Shown here: positions 1 to 6,143 of the stretch, piece after piece
How the letters are laid out: each line of letters starts with the position of its first letter
Numbering within the stretch: the first letter of the stretch is position 1
NCBI GenBank assembly: GCA_046537875.1
Contig: JBKHJZ010000165.1
Coordinates: forward strand, 1 to 7,099
Source: JBKHJZ01 sp046537875
GTDB taxonomy: Bacteria > Actinomycetota > Acidimicrobiia > Acidimicrobiales > VFJN01
Length of the DNA stretch: 7,099 nt
Reading direction: 5' to 3'
Translations under genes and position numbers: made by a program
Notes under the pieces: generated by a model
What the model was told of the DNA's origin: nothing
Seen by the model: the letters and a program-made list of their open reading frames with translations, nothing else
Database searches by the model: none

Positions 1-227
1 TGGCGGGCCGCCTCCTCCCACAGCCAGCCGGCCCCGCACCCCACCTCCAGCACCTCGGCGCCGGCCGGCCAGCGGATCTGGCCGACGATCCACGGGAACC
101 AGGGCTTCACCGCCGTGCGGTACTTGACGTGCAGGTTGGCCCGGGCGGTCAGCTTGGTGGGGTCGCGGTACTGCACGTCGCGCAGGTACGCCTGGTCGCC
201 GCCGGCGAAGCTGCCCCGGTCCGGCAT
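1..227 (-). CDS. Class I SAM-dependent methyltransferase, N-terminal part (cut by window edge)
   Basis: This is the 5' end of a leftward gene that runs off the left edge; 75 codons are visible, starting at ATG 225-227. The reading begins MPDRGSFAGGDQAYLRDVQY and contains the glycine-rich SAM-binding motif I, VLEVGCGAGWLW, at about residues 59-70, preceded by a stretch rich in aromatic residues (PWFPWIVGQIRWPAG). The order of helical N-terminus, 'LP/WPAGAxVLExGCGxGxLW' and then the Rossmann core is typical of stand-alone Methyltransf_11/25-type enzymes. The acceptor substrate cannot be told because the substrate-binding half is missing. No in-frame start codon occurs upstream for at least 20 codons, so the ATG is the best start. 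No convincing ribosome-binding site precedes it. The start codon lies inside the first copy of the tandem repeat at 224-337, so promoter and leader sequence are repeat-derived. It is divergent to the SCP2-like gene. Confidence 0.8.
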   Translation of the reverse strand, partial: MPDRGSFAGGDQAYLRDVQYRDPTKLTARANLHVKYRTAVKPWFPWIVGQIRWPAGAEVLEVGCGAGWLWEEAAR

Positions 228-337
228 GCGGGGATGGTACGCCCCGCCTCGGGTGTCGGGCAGGGCTCGCCGGCGGCGACCGGCCGGGCATGCGGGGATG
301 GTGGGCCCGCCTCGCGTGTCGGGCATGGCTCGCCGGC
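224..337. repeat. Imperfect tandem duplication, two copies of about 50 bp
   Basis: Two copies, 224-274 and 288-337, share GCATGCGGGGATGGT, CGCCTCG and GTGTCGGGCA-GGCTCGCCGGC. They are offset by 64 bp in the first part and 63 bp after a one-base indel, with only a few substitutions. The first copy overlaps the start codon of the leftward methyltransferase. The second ends just before the leader of the SCP2-like gene. Each copy can form a short hairpin (CCCG...CGGG). It is a local duplication in a divergent promoter region; whether it does anything regulatory is unknown. Confidence 0.75.
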
Positions 338-352
338 AGGTACGGTCTGCCG
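334..352. promoter_or_regulatory. Small inverted repeat upstream of the SCP2-like gene
   Basis: CGGCAG (334-339) and CTGCCG (347-352) are perfect 6-bp arms around a 7-bp spacer. The site lies 27 bp before the ATG of the SCP2-like gene. The spacer includes TACGGT (341-346), which fits the loose actinobacterial -10 pattern TAnnnT. This could be an operator over a promoter or only a chance palindrome in GC-rich DNA. Confidence 0.3.
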
Positions 353-378
353 TTGACGTCCTGACGAGGGGATCCCGC

Positions 379-771
379 ATGTCGTTCGAGTTCCTGTCCG
401 ACGAGTGGTTCGAGGCGGTGGAGGCGCTCGATGCACCCCCCGTCCCGGCCGCGCTGACGGACGTGGCCGTCAACGTCGTGGTCACCCGCGATGACGGCGA
501 CGACATCGAGATCCACCTCGCGGGCGGACGGATGCACCGGGGGCTGGCCGAGGGCGCCCCCACCACCATCACCGCGCCCTACGACGTGGCGAAGGCGCTG
601 TTCGTGCAGCGCGACCAGCAGGCGGCCATGCAGGCGTTCATGTCGGGCCAGATCAAGGTGACCGGCGACATGACGCCGCTCATGATGGCGAACGCCACCC
701 CGCCCACCCCCGAGCAGCAGGCCTACGCCGACCGGATCCTCGACCTGACCGCCGGCGCGGGCGAGCGCTGA
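379..771 (+). CDS. SCP2 sterol-binding-domain family protein
   Basis: A 130-residue protein made almost entirely of one SCP2-like lipid-carrier domain. The diagnostic part is the C-terminal half: a strand with HLAGGRM (46-52), TTITAPYDVAKALF (62-75), then QAAMQAFMSGQIKVTGDM (81-98), the family's 'A(F/M)..GkIkvkGDm..lm' ending. Family members bind acyl chains, sterols or CoA esters in a hydrophobic tunnel and have no catalytic residues. The role here is inferred to be lipid or acyl-CoA handling. The start is the ATG at 379 because GAGGGG (366-371) lies 7 nt upstream and the domain begins at once. The same frame is open upstream to 115, but that extension is repeat-derived, arginine-rich and lacks domain character. 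A hotdog-fold protein gene follows 31 bp later, so the two are probably co-transcribed. Confidence 0.85.
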   Translation: MSFEFLSDEWFEAVEALDAPPVPAALTDVAVNVVVTRDDGDDIEIHLAGGRMHRGLAEGAPTTITAPYDVAKALFVQRDQQAAMQAFMSGQIKVTGDMTPLMMANATPPTPEQQAYADRILDLTAGAGER

Positions 772-802
772 GTCCACCGGTGGCGGACCGAGGGAGCGGG
801 CG

Positions 803-1531
803 GTGATCGACGAGCGGGCGACCATCACGATCGATCCGCGCTTCTGCGGGCCCGACGACTCGGGCAACGGCGGCTACGTCTGCGGGCTCGTCGCCGGTGA
901 GTTGGACGGCGGGCCGGGCGGCCCCGCGGTCGCCGTGACCCTCCGCGTGCCCCCGCCGCTGGCGACCCCGCTCGAGCTCACCCGCGACAATGCCGGGGCG
1001 ACCCTCCGGCACGGCGACACGCTGGTGGCCGAGGCGGCGCAGGTGGAGCTCGACGTGGAGCCGGTGGCGCCGGTGCCCGCGGCACGGGCCGAGGCCGCGG
1101 AGGCCGACTACCCGGGGCTCCGCACCCACCCGTTCCCGCGCTGCTTCGTGTGCGGCTCCGCCCGCGATCGTGGCGACGGCCTGGCGCTGCGTCCGGGACG
1201 GCTCGCCGACGGCTCCGGCCGCACCGCGTGCACGTGGACGCCGGACCCGACGCTCGCCGACGATCGGGGCACGGTGCCGGCGGAGCTCGTCTGGGCGGCG
1301 CTCGACTGCCCGGGCGGGTGGAGCGCCGAGATCGAGGGACGCCCGATGGTCCTGGGCCGCATGACCGCCCGGATCGCAGACCTCCCGGCCGTCGGCGAGA
1401 GGTGCGTCGTGATGGGCCGCCTGCTGGGCGGCGAAGGGCGCAAGACCTGGACGGCGTCGACCGTCTACGGCGCCGACGGCCGCGAGCTCGGCCGGGCCCA
1501 CGCGACCTGGATCGCGATCACGCCCGGGTGA
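803..1531 (+). CDS. Hotdog-fold thioesterase-like protein with CxxC motif
   Basis: A 242-residue cytoplasmic protein that looks like two hotdog halves. The N-terminal half has the NGGYVCGLVAG segment (residues 22-32), resembling the 'NGG..hG' start of the long hotdog helix in acyl-CoA thioesterases. A linker carries PRCFVCG (112-118, Cys114 and Cys117). The second half has PAELVWAALDCPGGWS (159-174), again a hotdog central-helix pattern, and ends in a strand with GRAHATWIAI (230-239). Such proteins are usually annotated as hypothetical or PaaI-like thioesterases; activity on acyl-CoA is inferred, not shown. The CFVCG pair could bind a metal or be structural. The start is GTG at 803, with AGGGAG (791-796) 6 nt upstream. 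It lies 31 bp after the SCP2-like gene, supporting a shared role in acyl-CoA or lipid metabolism. Confidence 0.7.
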   Translation: MIDERATITIDPRFCGPDDSGNGGYVCGLVAGELDGGPGGPAVAVTLRVPPPLATPLELTRDNAGATLRHGDTLVAEAAQVELDVEPVAPVPAARAEAAEADYPGLRTHPFPRCFVCGSARDRGDGLALRPGRLADGSGRTACTWTPDPTLADDRGTVPAELVWAALDCPGGWSAEIEGRPMVLGRMTARIADLPAVGERCVVMGRLLGGEGRKTWTASTVYGADGRELGRAHATWIAITPG

Positions 1532-1631
1532 GCGTCCACGGGGCCCGGCGCTGATCGACGGGCCGGCGACGTGACCCGGCGCCGTCGGTGTCCGTTGGTC
1601 CCGGCCTGTCCCCGTGACGCACAGTGGAGCC

Positions 1632-2036
1632 ATGACCGATGCCGCCGCCTCGCTCCCCATCACCGCGCTCACCGGAGACGTCGTCGCCAAGATCGAGCCG
1701 GACGCCAGCCTCGACGCCGTCGCGGATGCGCTGGTGGCCGGGGAGATCGGTGCGCTCGTGGTGGGGACGGGCGAGCGTCCGGAGGGCATCGTCTCCGAGC
1801 GCGACCTCGTGCGGGCGATCGCCGACCGGCGGGACACCGCCACCACCACGGCCGGGGACATCGCCCACACCAAGCTCATCTGGTGCGACGCCTCGGCCAC
1901 CGTTCACGAGGTGGCCGGCGAGATGATGAACCGCTACGTGCGGCACGTCCTGGTCGAGGAGGAGGGCCGCCTCGTCGGCATCGTCTCGGCCCGCGACCTG
2001 CTGGGCGTCTACGCCACCGAGACCGAGTCGGAGTAG
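1632..2036 (+). CDS. Stand-alone protein with two CBS domains
   Basis: A 134-residue protein consisting of a tandem CBS pair (Bateman module). The first CBS spans about residues 5-66 and contains ALVVGTGERPEGIVSERDLV. The second spans about 74-128 and contains HVLVEEEGRLVGIVSARDLL. The repeated GIVS-x-RDL signature (52-59 and 116-123) is the classic end of a CBS unit, and the two units have the usual spacing. CBS pairs bind adenosine-containing ligands such as AMP, ATP, SAM or NAD(H), and act as sensors or partners for other proteins. No catalytic or DNA-binding domain is attached, so the partner is unknown. The start is uncertain: ATG 1632 follows GTGGAG (1624-1629) very closely, while an in-frame GTG at 1614 would add six residues without a better ribosome-binding site. 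The 100-bp gap before this ATG suggests its own promoter, but I see no clear -35/-10. Confidence 0.88.
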   Translation: MTDAAASLPITALTGDVVAKIEPDASLDAVADALVAGEIGALVVGTGERPEGIVSERDLVRAIADRRDTATTTAGDIAHTKLIWCDASATVHEVAGEMMNRYVRHVLVEEEGRLVGIVSARDLLGVYATETESE

Positions 2037-2076
2037 GACGAGACCGGGCCGGACTGGGAGCAGGCGGCCGGTCGGA

Positions 2077-2109
2077 CTGGACGTAGGGAGGCTGGCCGGC
2101 CCCGTCCAG
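2077..2109. terminator. Possible terminator hairpin after the CBS gene
   Basis: CTGGACG (2077-2083) and CGTCCAG (2103-2109) form a perfect 7-bp stem. The 19-nt loop contains the palindrome GGCCGGCC (2094-2101), so a compound hairpin is possible. It lies 40 bp past the CBS stop in a convergent spacer. There is no T tract, so termination is a guess from location and pairing. Confidence 0.35.
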
Positions 2110-2115
2110 GCCCAT

Positions 2116-2277
2116 CCCGAGGGAATGGGTTCCAGCATCGCGGGCCCGAGGTCATAGGTTCCGGATCCGGAACCTGACGCCTCCGGCTGGGTCGGGCGGA
2201 ACTCATGGCCTCGGGTGGAAGTGGACGATGGGACGCGCGCCCCGGGTTGGATCGGACGGGGCTCGTGACCTCGGGTG
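2116..2277. repeat. Cluster of five degenerate 18-bp repeats, consensus GGAACCCATGACCTCGGG
   Basis: Aligned by eye, the units are 2116-2133 (-), 2145-2162 (-), 2169-2186 (+, weakest), 2198-2215 (+) and 2258-2275 (+). They differ from the consensus at about 2, 1, 6, 2 and 4 positions. The last two units belong to longer 30-bp direct repeats, 2188-2217 and 2248-2277, identical at 24 of 30 positions with all six differences being A/G transitions. Units 2 and 3 face each other and create the 20-bp palindrome at 2156-2175. No convincing gene covers the cluster; it fills most of the convergent spacer 2037-2287. It may be a genome-wide intergenic repeat family, a terminator region or a protein-binding array. 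Confidence 0.65.
2156..2175. repeat. Perfect 20-bp palindrome
   Basis: AGGTTCCGGATCCGGAACCT is its own reverse complement over all 20 bases. It arises where two head-to-head copies of the 18-bp repeat flank GGATCC. The outer bases GTC (2151-2153) and GAC (2176-2178) can continue the pairing past a two-base bulge. In RNA it would fold into a strong hairpin, which could help end transcription from both converging genes. As DNA it could be a dimeric protein site. Confidence 0.6.
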
Positions 2278-2287
2278 TTCACGCTCC

Positions 2288-2740
2288 TCAGACGGCCGTG
2301 CCGCCAGCGCCGTGCCGGTGACGGTGCCACGCGACATCCGCCCACGTGCAGATCGAGAACGCTGCGGCCACGATCATCGCCGCCCGCCAACCGGAGATGG
2401 CCCACCAGAGCGCCGTCATGGCGACGGTCACGATCAGCCAGCGTCGGAGCGCGAGCTCGTGGGGACGCCCGACCGCTCGGCGCCACAGCGCGGCTGCCCG
2501 CTCGTCGAACGGGGTGGCCGGGGTGCGATCGCTCCGCCGCCGAGCCCACCACGCGACGGCCAGCAGTGCCACGACCCAGGCCCCGGGACCCAGGAGCGCA
2601 GATGCCCCGCCGGCCACGGCCACCCCGCCGGGGGAGAACAGTGCCCACAGTCCCAGTCCGGCGAGGAGCATCACGACCATCGCAGCCTGGATCGCTGCGA
2701 CGGTCGACACGAAGCGCCACACGGTTCGCACGACGTACAC
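2288..2740 (-). CDS. Small hypothetical membrane protein, about four transmembrane helices
   Basis: A 150-residue protein I do not recognise. Hydrophobic segments lie at about residues 10-34 (VSTVAAIQAAMVVMLLAGLG), 40-65 (AVAGG...GAWVVALLAVAWW), 101-117 (WLIVTVAMTALWWAISG) and 120-137 (AAMIVAAAFSICTWADVA). Between helices 2 and 3 is a basic, hydrophilic stretch with WARRRSDRTP and FDERAAALWRRAVGRPHELALRR. By the positive-inside rule this loop is probably cytoplasmic. It has tryptophans near the helix ends and a histidine/arginine-rich tail (WHRHRHG), and no catalytic motif. The start shown is GTG at 2738-2740; V4 (also GTG) is an alternative, and neither has a good ribosome-binding site, so a leaderless transcript is possible. 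The nearest upstream gene, a HAD phosphatase on the same strand, is 81 bp away with a terminator-like hairpin between them. Confidence 0.65.
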   Translation of the reverse strand: MYVVRTVWRFVSTVAAIQAAMVVMLLAGLGLWALFSPGGVAVAGGASALLGPGAWVVALLAVAWWARRRSDRTPATPFDERAAALWRRAVGRPHELALRRWLIVTVAMTALWWAISGWRAAMIVAAAFSICTWADVAWHRHRHGAGGTAV

Positions 2741-2762
2741 CGTAGGCAGGAATGCTGGCGGG

Positions 2763-2780
2763 CGGGGGCAGCCGCCCCCG
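2763..2780 (-). terminator. GC-rich hairpin between the HAD phosphatase and membrane-protein genes
   Basis: CGGGGGC (2763-2769) and GCCCCCG (2774-2780) form a perfect 7-bp GC stem with a 4-nt loop. It lies 41 bp downstream of the HAD stop codon on the leftward strand. There is no U tract, but actinobacterial terminators often lack one. It would separate the HAD gene from the membrane-protein gene. Confidence 0.5.
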
Positions 2781-2821
2781 AACGTCCTGGCTGTCCGGCC
2801 CGCAGGCGCGCAGGTCGAGGC

Positions 2822-3619
2822 TCAGCCGAGGCTGGCCGAGCGGTCGATCGCCTCGGCGGCGCCGTCGTCGTCGACCCCGGCCACCACCAGGGTCGCCGCT
2901 GCCCGGACCTCGGGATCGGCGTCACCCATCGCCACGGCATGGCCGACCAGGGCCATCACCGGCAGGTCGTTGTGGCCGTCGCCCACCATCATCACCTGCT
3001 CGAGCGGCACCCCGAGCTCACCCGCGACGGTCGCCACCGCATGGGCCTTGGAGGCGTGCTCGGAGATCAGCGAGACGAACGCCGCGTCCGGCATGACGGG
3101 TGACGTGGCGCCGGATGCGGTCGTCCCCGGCGGGGCCGAGGCGATGGCCGCCTCGGCGGCGTCGCGGGGGACCACGAACTGCACCCGGACCACCGCATCG
3201 TGGAGGTCGTCGAGCGGCCGGCGCTCGAACGGCAGCCCGAGCAGGCCGGCGTGGTCCACGGCGAGGGGCCGGTCGTCGTCGACCACGTAGTCGTCCCACG
3301 AGTACAGCTCGAGCACCCAGTCGCGCTCGGCCGCCACCGCCACGCAGGCGTCCACGAGGTCGGGGGCCAGCGGCTCGAGGCGGAGCTGACCGTCGGCCGG
3401 GCACCAGAGCGCGGCACCCGTGTGGAAGACGTGCCAGCCGCCCGGATCCAGCCGCTCGGCCCACCGGCGGGTGGGCCCCGCAGCGACCCGGGCGGTGCAC
3501 AGGGTGAGGTGCTGGCCCCGACCACGCGCCCGATCGGCCGCCGCCCACAGCCGGGGGCTCGGCGCACCGGACGAGCCGACCAGCGTGCCGTCGACGTCGA
3601 GGCAGACCAGGGGGAGCAC
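2822..3619 (-). CDS. HAD-superfamily hydrolase, IIB (Cof-like) phosphatase
   Basis: A 265-residue protein of normal length for Cof/IIB-type HAD phosphatases. All four HAD motifs are visible. Motif I is LVCLDVDGTLVG at the N-terminus, with nucleophile Asp8 and acid/base Asp10. Motif II is LTLCTAR with Thr42. Motif III is Lys191 in SEHASKAHAV. Motif IV is MVGDGHNDLPVMAL with Asp214 and Asp218. Residues from about 80 to 185 between motifs II and III form the C2 cap, which sets specificity. These enzymes dephosphorylate sugar phosphates, FMN, PLP or similar small molecules; the substrate here cannot be assigned. The start is GTG at 3617-3619, which puts motif I in its usual place about seven residues from the N-terminus. 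TAGGG lies about 10 nt upstream. The frame stays open far upstream, but that part is arginine- and proline-rich shadow sequence. The phosphoesterase gene upstream ends 167 bp away, so co-transcription is uncertain. Confidence 0.88.
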   Translation of the reverse strand: MLPLVCLDVDGTLVGSSGAPSPRLWAAADRARGRGQHLTLCTARVAAGPTRRWAERLDPGGWHVFHTGAALWCPADGQLRLEPLAPDLVDACVAVAAERDWVLELYSWDDYVVDDDRPLAVDHAGLLGLPFERRPLDDLHDAVVRVQFVVPRDAAEAAIASAPPGTTASGATSPVMPDAAFVSLISEHASKAHAVATVAGELGVPLEQVMMVGDGHNDLPVMALVGHAVAMGDADPEVRAAATLVVAGVDDDGAAEAIDRSASLG

Positions 3620-3761
3620 GGGCTGCGACCCTACCGGCGCGCTCCCACGGGCCCTGCGACACGTCCCGGGGCGGACGGTTCTGCGGTGTGGCCTCCGGTG
3701 TGCCCCCTGTGGGTCACTGCGTGCGACGTGGCGCCGGACCAGCACTCGTCCTGGACTCCCG

Positions 3762-3789
3762 TGACCGGCACCTGCGTTAGCCCCGGTCA
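3762..3789 (-). terminator. Hairpin overlapping the stop codon of the phosphoesterase gene
   Basis: TGACCGG (3762-3768) and CCGGTCA (3783-3789) form a perfect 7-bp stem around a 14-nt loop. On the leftward strand the stem begins at the TGA stop of the PPP-family phosphoesterase gene. It could terminate transcription or protect the 3' end of the coupled operon mRNA. No T tract follows. Confidence 0.4.
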
Positions 3790-4701
3790 GCGGGCCGCGA
3801 CCAGGTTGTCGTCGGTGAGCTCCGGCTCGCCCCACCAGCGGTAGGCGACGAGCTGGCCGCCATTGGCGATGCTCCAGTCGAGGCACGCGGCCCGTTCGTG
3901 GTCGACGGCCGGGTGTCCGGTCCGCCAGTAGTGGCCGTAGAGGACCGGGACGTCGAGCGGAACGTCGGGCAGCGCATCGCGGTCGAGCGGCGTGTCGGGG
4001 AGTGGGCCGAGCGGGCTGCCGTCGCATGCGGTCGCCCCGTCGGGGATCTCGGCGGCGGTGGCCAGGGTGTCGGCGTCCGGGCACCACCAGCGGAGGCGGG
4101 CCTTGTCGCGGCGGTGGCCGTCCTTGTCGATGTACGCGTGGCCGCCCATGTGGATCTCCGGACCCTTGAGGACCACCTCGACGGCCTCGTCGAGCGGATC
4201 ACCCTTCTCCGCTGAGACGATCTCCCGCGTGAGGGTCCCGTCGCCGAGCACGTCCATGCTGGCGGGGTGCCAGCAGGCGTGGACGATCCGGAGCCCACCG
4301 AGGTCGAGCCACATCGGGAGGGTCTCGAACCAGCCGATCCACTCCCGGTGCCGGGGGGAGCCCTCGCCCACGGCGGCAAGGAACGCGGCGTGCTGGCCCC
4401 GGTTCTTCTCCGTGTGGGGGCGGCACCAGTCGCCGGCGTCGTCGCGCGTGGCCCAGGCGACGGCGTTGAGCTCGTGGTTGCCGAGGACCGCCAGGGCAGA
4501 GCCCGCGTCCACCATCCGCCGGGCGATGTCGAGCGTGCGGAGCTGGTCGGGGCCGCGGTCGATGAGATCGCCGATGAACACGGCCCGCCGTTCCGGGTGC
4601 CGGTAGGCGCCGCCGGTCTGCCGGTAGCCCATCGCGGCCAGCAGCTGCTCGAGGGCGTCGGCGTGGCCGTGGACGTCGCCGATCACGTCGTAGGTGGTCA
4701 T
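3787..4701 (-). CDS. PPP-family metallophosphoesterase, PrpE/ApaH-like
   Basis: A 304-residue calcineurin-like (PPP-family) phosphoesterase. Metal-binding motifs appear in order: GDVHG (8-12), GDLIDRGPD (44-52), GNHE (74-77), the histidine in IVHACWH (His141) and GHYWR (256-260). This set is typical of PrpE/ApaH-like enzymes, which hydrolyse diadenosine polyphosphates, cap-like RNA 5' ends or phosphoproteins. It also resembles the phosphatase modules of bacterial RNA-repair enzymes. The region 160-240 is longer than in minimal ApaH proteins and contains HMGGHAYIDKDGHRRDKARLRWW. A cytoplasmic location is expected, since no signal or membrane segment is seen. The start is ATG 4699-4701, and the stop of the upstream glycohydrolase gene overlaps it as ATGA, so translation is almost certainly coupled. 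The frame continues upstream only as a shadow of that neighbour. The exact substrate is open; the context argues for an adenine-dinucleotide or ADP-ribose-linked compound. Confidence 0.87.
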   Translation of the reverse strand: MTTYDVIGDVHGHADALEQLLAAMGYRQTGGAYRHPERRAVFIGDLIDRGPDQLRTLDIARRMVDAGSALAVLGNHELNAVAWATRDDAGDWCRPHTEKNRGQHAAFLAAVGEGSPRHREWIGWFETLPMWLDLGGLRIVHACWHPASMDVLGDGTLTREIVSAEKGDPLDEAVEVVLKGPEIHMGGHAYIDKDGHRRDKARLRWWCPDADTLATAAEIPDGATACDGSPLGPLPDTPLDRDALPDVPLDVPVLYGHYWRTGHPAVDHERAACLDWSIANGGQLVAYRWWGEPELTDDNLVAAR

Positions 4702-6143
4702 CGGCCCATCATCTTCGCTCGTCGGCGGATGACGTCGATCTGCTCGAAGGTCTGCGGGGCAGCCATGTCGGCCTTGCGGGTGACCGATCGGAGCTCGTCG
4801 ATGCGGGCCAGGGCTGCGTCGGCGCCCAGCCCGCCGTCGATGAGCAGGCAGCCGGCCACGGTGGCCGTGCGTCCGATGCCGCCCCAGCAGTGGAGGTACA
4901 CGGCCCCGCGCTCCGCGCCGCCGCGGATCGTGGCGAGGATGGCGTCGTAGCCGGCAGGGTCGATCACCCCCATGTCGGGGACCGGGTGAGGCGCGTGGAC
5001 CAGCTCGAGGTTCCTCGCCGACGCCGCCCGCCTGACGATGTCGTCGTAGGGCTCCAGGTGCGGCTCGTCGGTGAGATCGACGAAGGTCCGTACGCCGTGG
5101 TCGACGAGCAGGTCGACCTTGCGGGCCGCCGTCCCGGCATCCGGATGCCCCGGGTACTCGCCGGCGAGGATCCGTCCCGGCTCGACCCAGTAGCCGTGGA
5201 CGAGCTCGTCGTGGTGCCATCGGTGGGTCGGCGCGATGCCCGCGCCGAGGTCGTGGAGCCGCCCGGCGATGGCCTCGATCCGGTCGGCGTGGGTGATCCT
5301 CCTTCGCCAGTCGGCGGGGATGCCCGAGCAACCCCAGCGGGCGCCGGCGAGCTGACCGGCGATGGCCGCGGTGGTGTCGGCGTCGTGGCCGAGGTTGGCG
5401 GCCCGCAGGACGGCGTCGCGGGCGTCGCTCGCCCCGGCCACGGCCCACAGGGCGGCTTCGAGGGCATCGACGACGTAGCCGGTGCCCCGGATCTCGGGCG
5501 GTTCCTTGTGGCGCCATGACCCTCGGACGACGGCCTCGACGCGGGGGTCGAGCGGGCCGAACTGCCAGAAGCCGGGGTCGAGCACCGCATCCACGGCGAC
5601 GCCCTGGATCAGCGCGGCGATCATGGCGCCGAAGGCCCGGCAGGCGTCGACCGGGCGGCTCGCCGGATGGGTGGTGCGGCTCGACTCCCCGGCCCGCGCG
5701 GCGGCGTCCTCGATGTCGGCGTGCCAGCGGATCGGCACCGGCGCGAGGCGCATCAGCGACCCGTTGGCCGCAGACTCCCCGTCGACGATCCGGTCGGTGA
5801 CCGTGCCGTCGCGCTCGAACCGGTCGAGGGCGCGCGACGTGGTGCCGCCGATGTCGAAGCATCGGCCGGTGGCCGACCAGTAGCCGTCGCGCCGCCAGGC
5901 GAGGTAGCGGCGGAGCTGGTCTGCGGGATCGAGGCCGCCCGTGTCGAGGATGGATTCGCCGAGACACATGGCCATCGACGTGTCGTCGGTCCACTGGCCC
6001 GGCCGGAGGGCGAAGGGCCCGCCGCCGACCATGTCGTCGATCGGCTCGAACGTTCCCGGTCGCTCGAACTCCAGCGTCGTCCCGACGGCGTCGCCGACGG
6101 CGAGGCCGACCAGGGCGCCGGCGGCGCGGTCGCGGGCGCTCAC
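4698..6143 (-). CDS. ADP-ribosylglycohydrolase fused to a dual-specificity/tyrosine phosphatase domain
   Basis: A 481-residue two-domain enzyme. Residues 1 to about 300 are a DraG/ARH-type ADP-ribosylglycohydrolase. It starts with the family N-terminus RAAGALVGLAVGDAVG, followed by PGQWTDDTSMA (48-58) with the Asp53/Asp54 metal-binding pair, NGSLMR (127-132), SRTTHP (155-160) and the C-terminal metal motif NLGHDADTTAAIAGQLAGA (250-268) with Asp254 and Asp256. After a short linker, residues from about 317 form a cysteine phosphatase of the DSP/PTP type. This domain has YWVEPGRILAGEYPG (318-332), a WPD-like loop PVPDMG (Asp390), and the catalytic P-loop HCWGGIGRT (418-426, Cys419 and Arg425), then PQTFEQ (463-468). 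The first domain removes ADP-ribose from proteins or other acceptors; the second would remove a phosphate, target unknown. The start GTG 6141-6143 overlaps the stop of a small upstream ORF (GTGA), and the stop overlaps the next gene's ATG. Expression is probably controlled by the NrtR-like regulator through the site at 6326-6345. Confidence 0.9.
   Translation of the reverse strand: MSARDRAAGALVGLAVGDAVGTTLEFERPGTFEPIDDMVGGGPFALRPGQWTDDTSMAMCLGESILDTGGLDPADQLRRYLAWRRDGYWSATGRCFDIGGTTSRALDRFERDGTVTDRIVDGESAANGSLMRLAPVPIRWHADIEDAAARAGESSRTTHPASRPVDACRAFGAMIAALIQGVAVDAVLDPGFWQFGPLDPRVEAVVRGSWRHKEPPEIRGTGYVVDALEAALWAVAGASDARDAVLRAANLGHDADTTAAIAGQLAGARWGCSGIPADWRRRITHADRIEAIAGRLHDLGAGIAPTHRWHHDELVHGYWVEPGRILAGEYPGHPDAGTAARKVDLLVDHGVRTFVDLTDEPHLEPYDDIVRRAASARNLELVHAPHPVPDMGVIDPAGYDAILATIRGGAERGAVYLHCWGGIGRTATVAGCLLIDGGLGADAALARIDELRSVTRKADMAAPQTFEQIDVIRRRAKMMGR

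Noticed and set aside
353..358. TTGACG resembling a -35 box before the SCP2-like gene
   Set aside because: The matching -10 would fall on the start codon at 379, leaving no room for a transcript start and ribosome-binding site.
680..1900. 406-codon leftward open frame antisense to the SCP2-like, hotdog and CBS genes
   Set aside because: It is opposite three genes with recognisable domains, is rich in Arg/Gly/Pro low-complexity sequence and has no domain of its own. Long antisense frames are expected at this G+C content.
2008..2287. Repeated peptide pattern (TRGHE..P.QP) in a leftward frame over the repeat cluster
   Set aside because: It is the translation of the DNA repeats at 2188-2277 in one open frame. 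The same frame runs on through shadows of neighbouring genes, so it is not evidence for a repeat protein.
2346..3290. 314-codon rightward open frame over the membrane-protein and HAD genes
   Set aside because: It is antisense to a clear HAD phosphatase with all four motifs and to a hydrophobic protein; its own translation has no motif.
3620..4087. Upstream extension of the HAD frame (421 codons in total)
   Set aside because: The added sequence is Arg/Pro-rich and overlaps the 3' part of the phosphoesterase gene. The DVDGT motif is near the N-terminus from GTG 3619, as it should be.
4702..5994. Upstream extension of the phosphoesterase frame (735 codons in total)
   Set aside because: The part before ATG 4701 is out-of-frame reading of the glycohydrolase gene, almost entirely Arg, Pro and Gly. 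The PPP motif GDVHG starts eight residues after the chosen ATG, as expected for the family.
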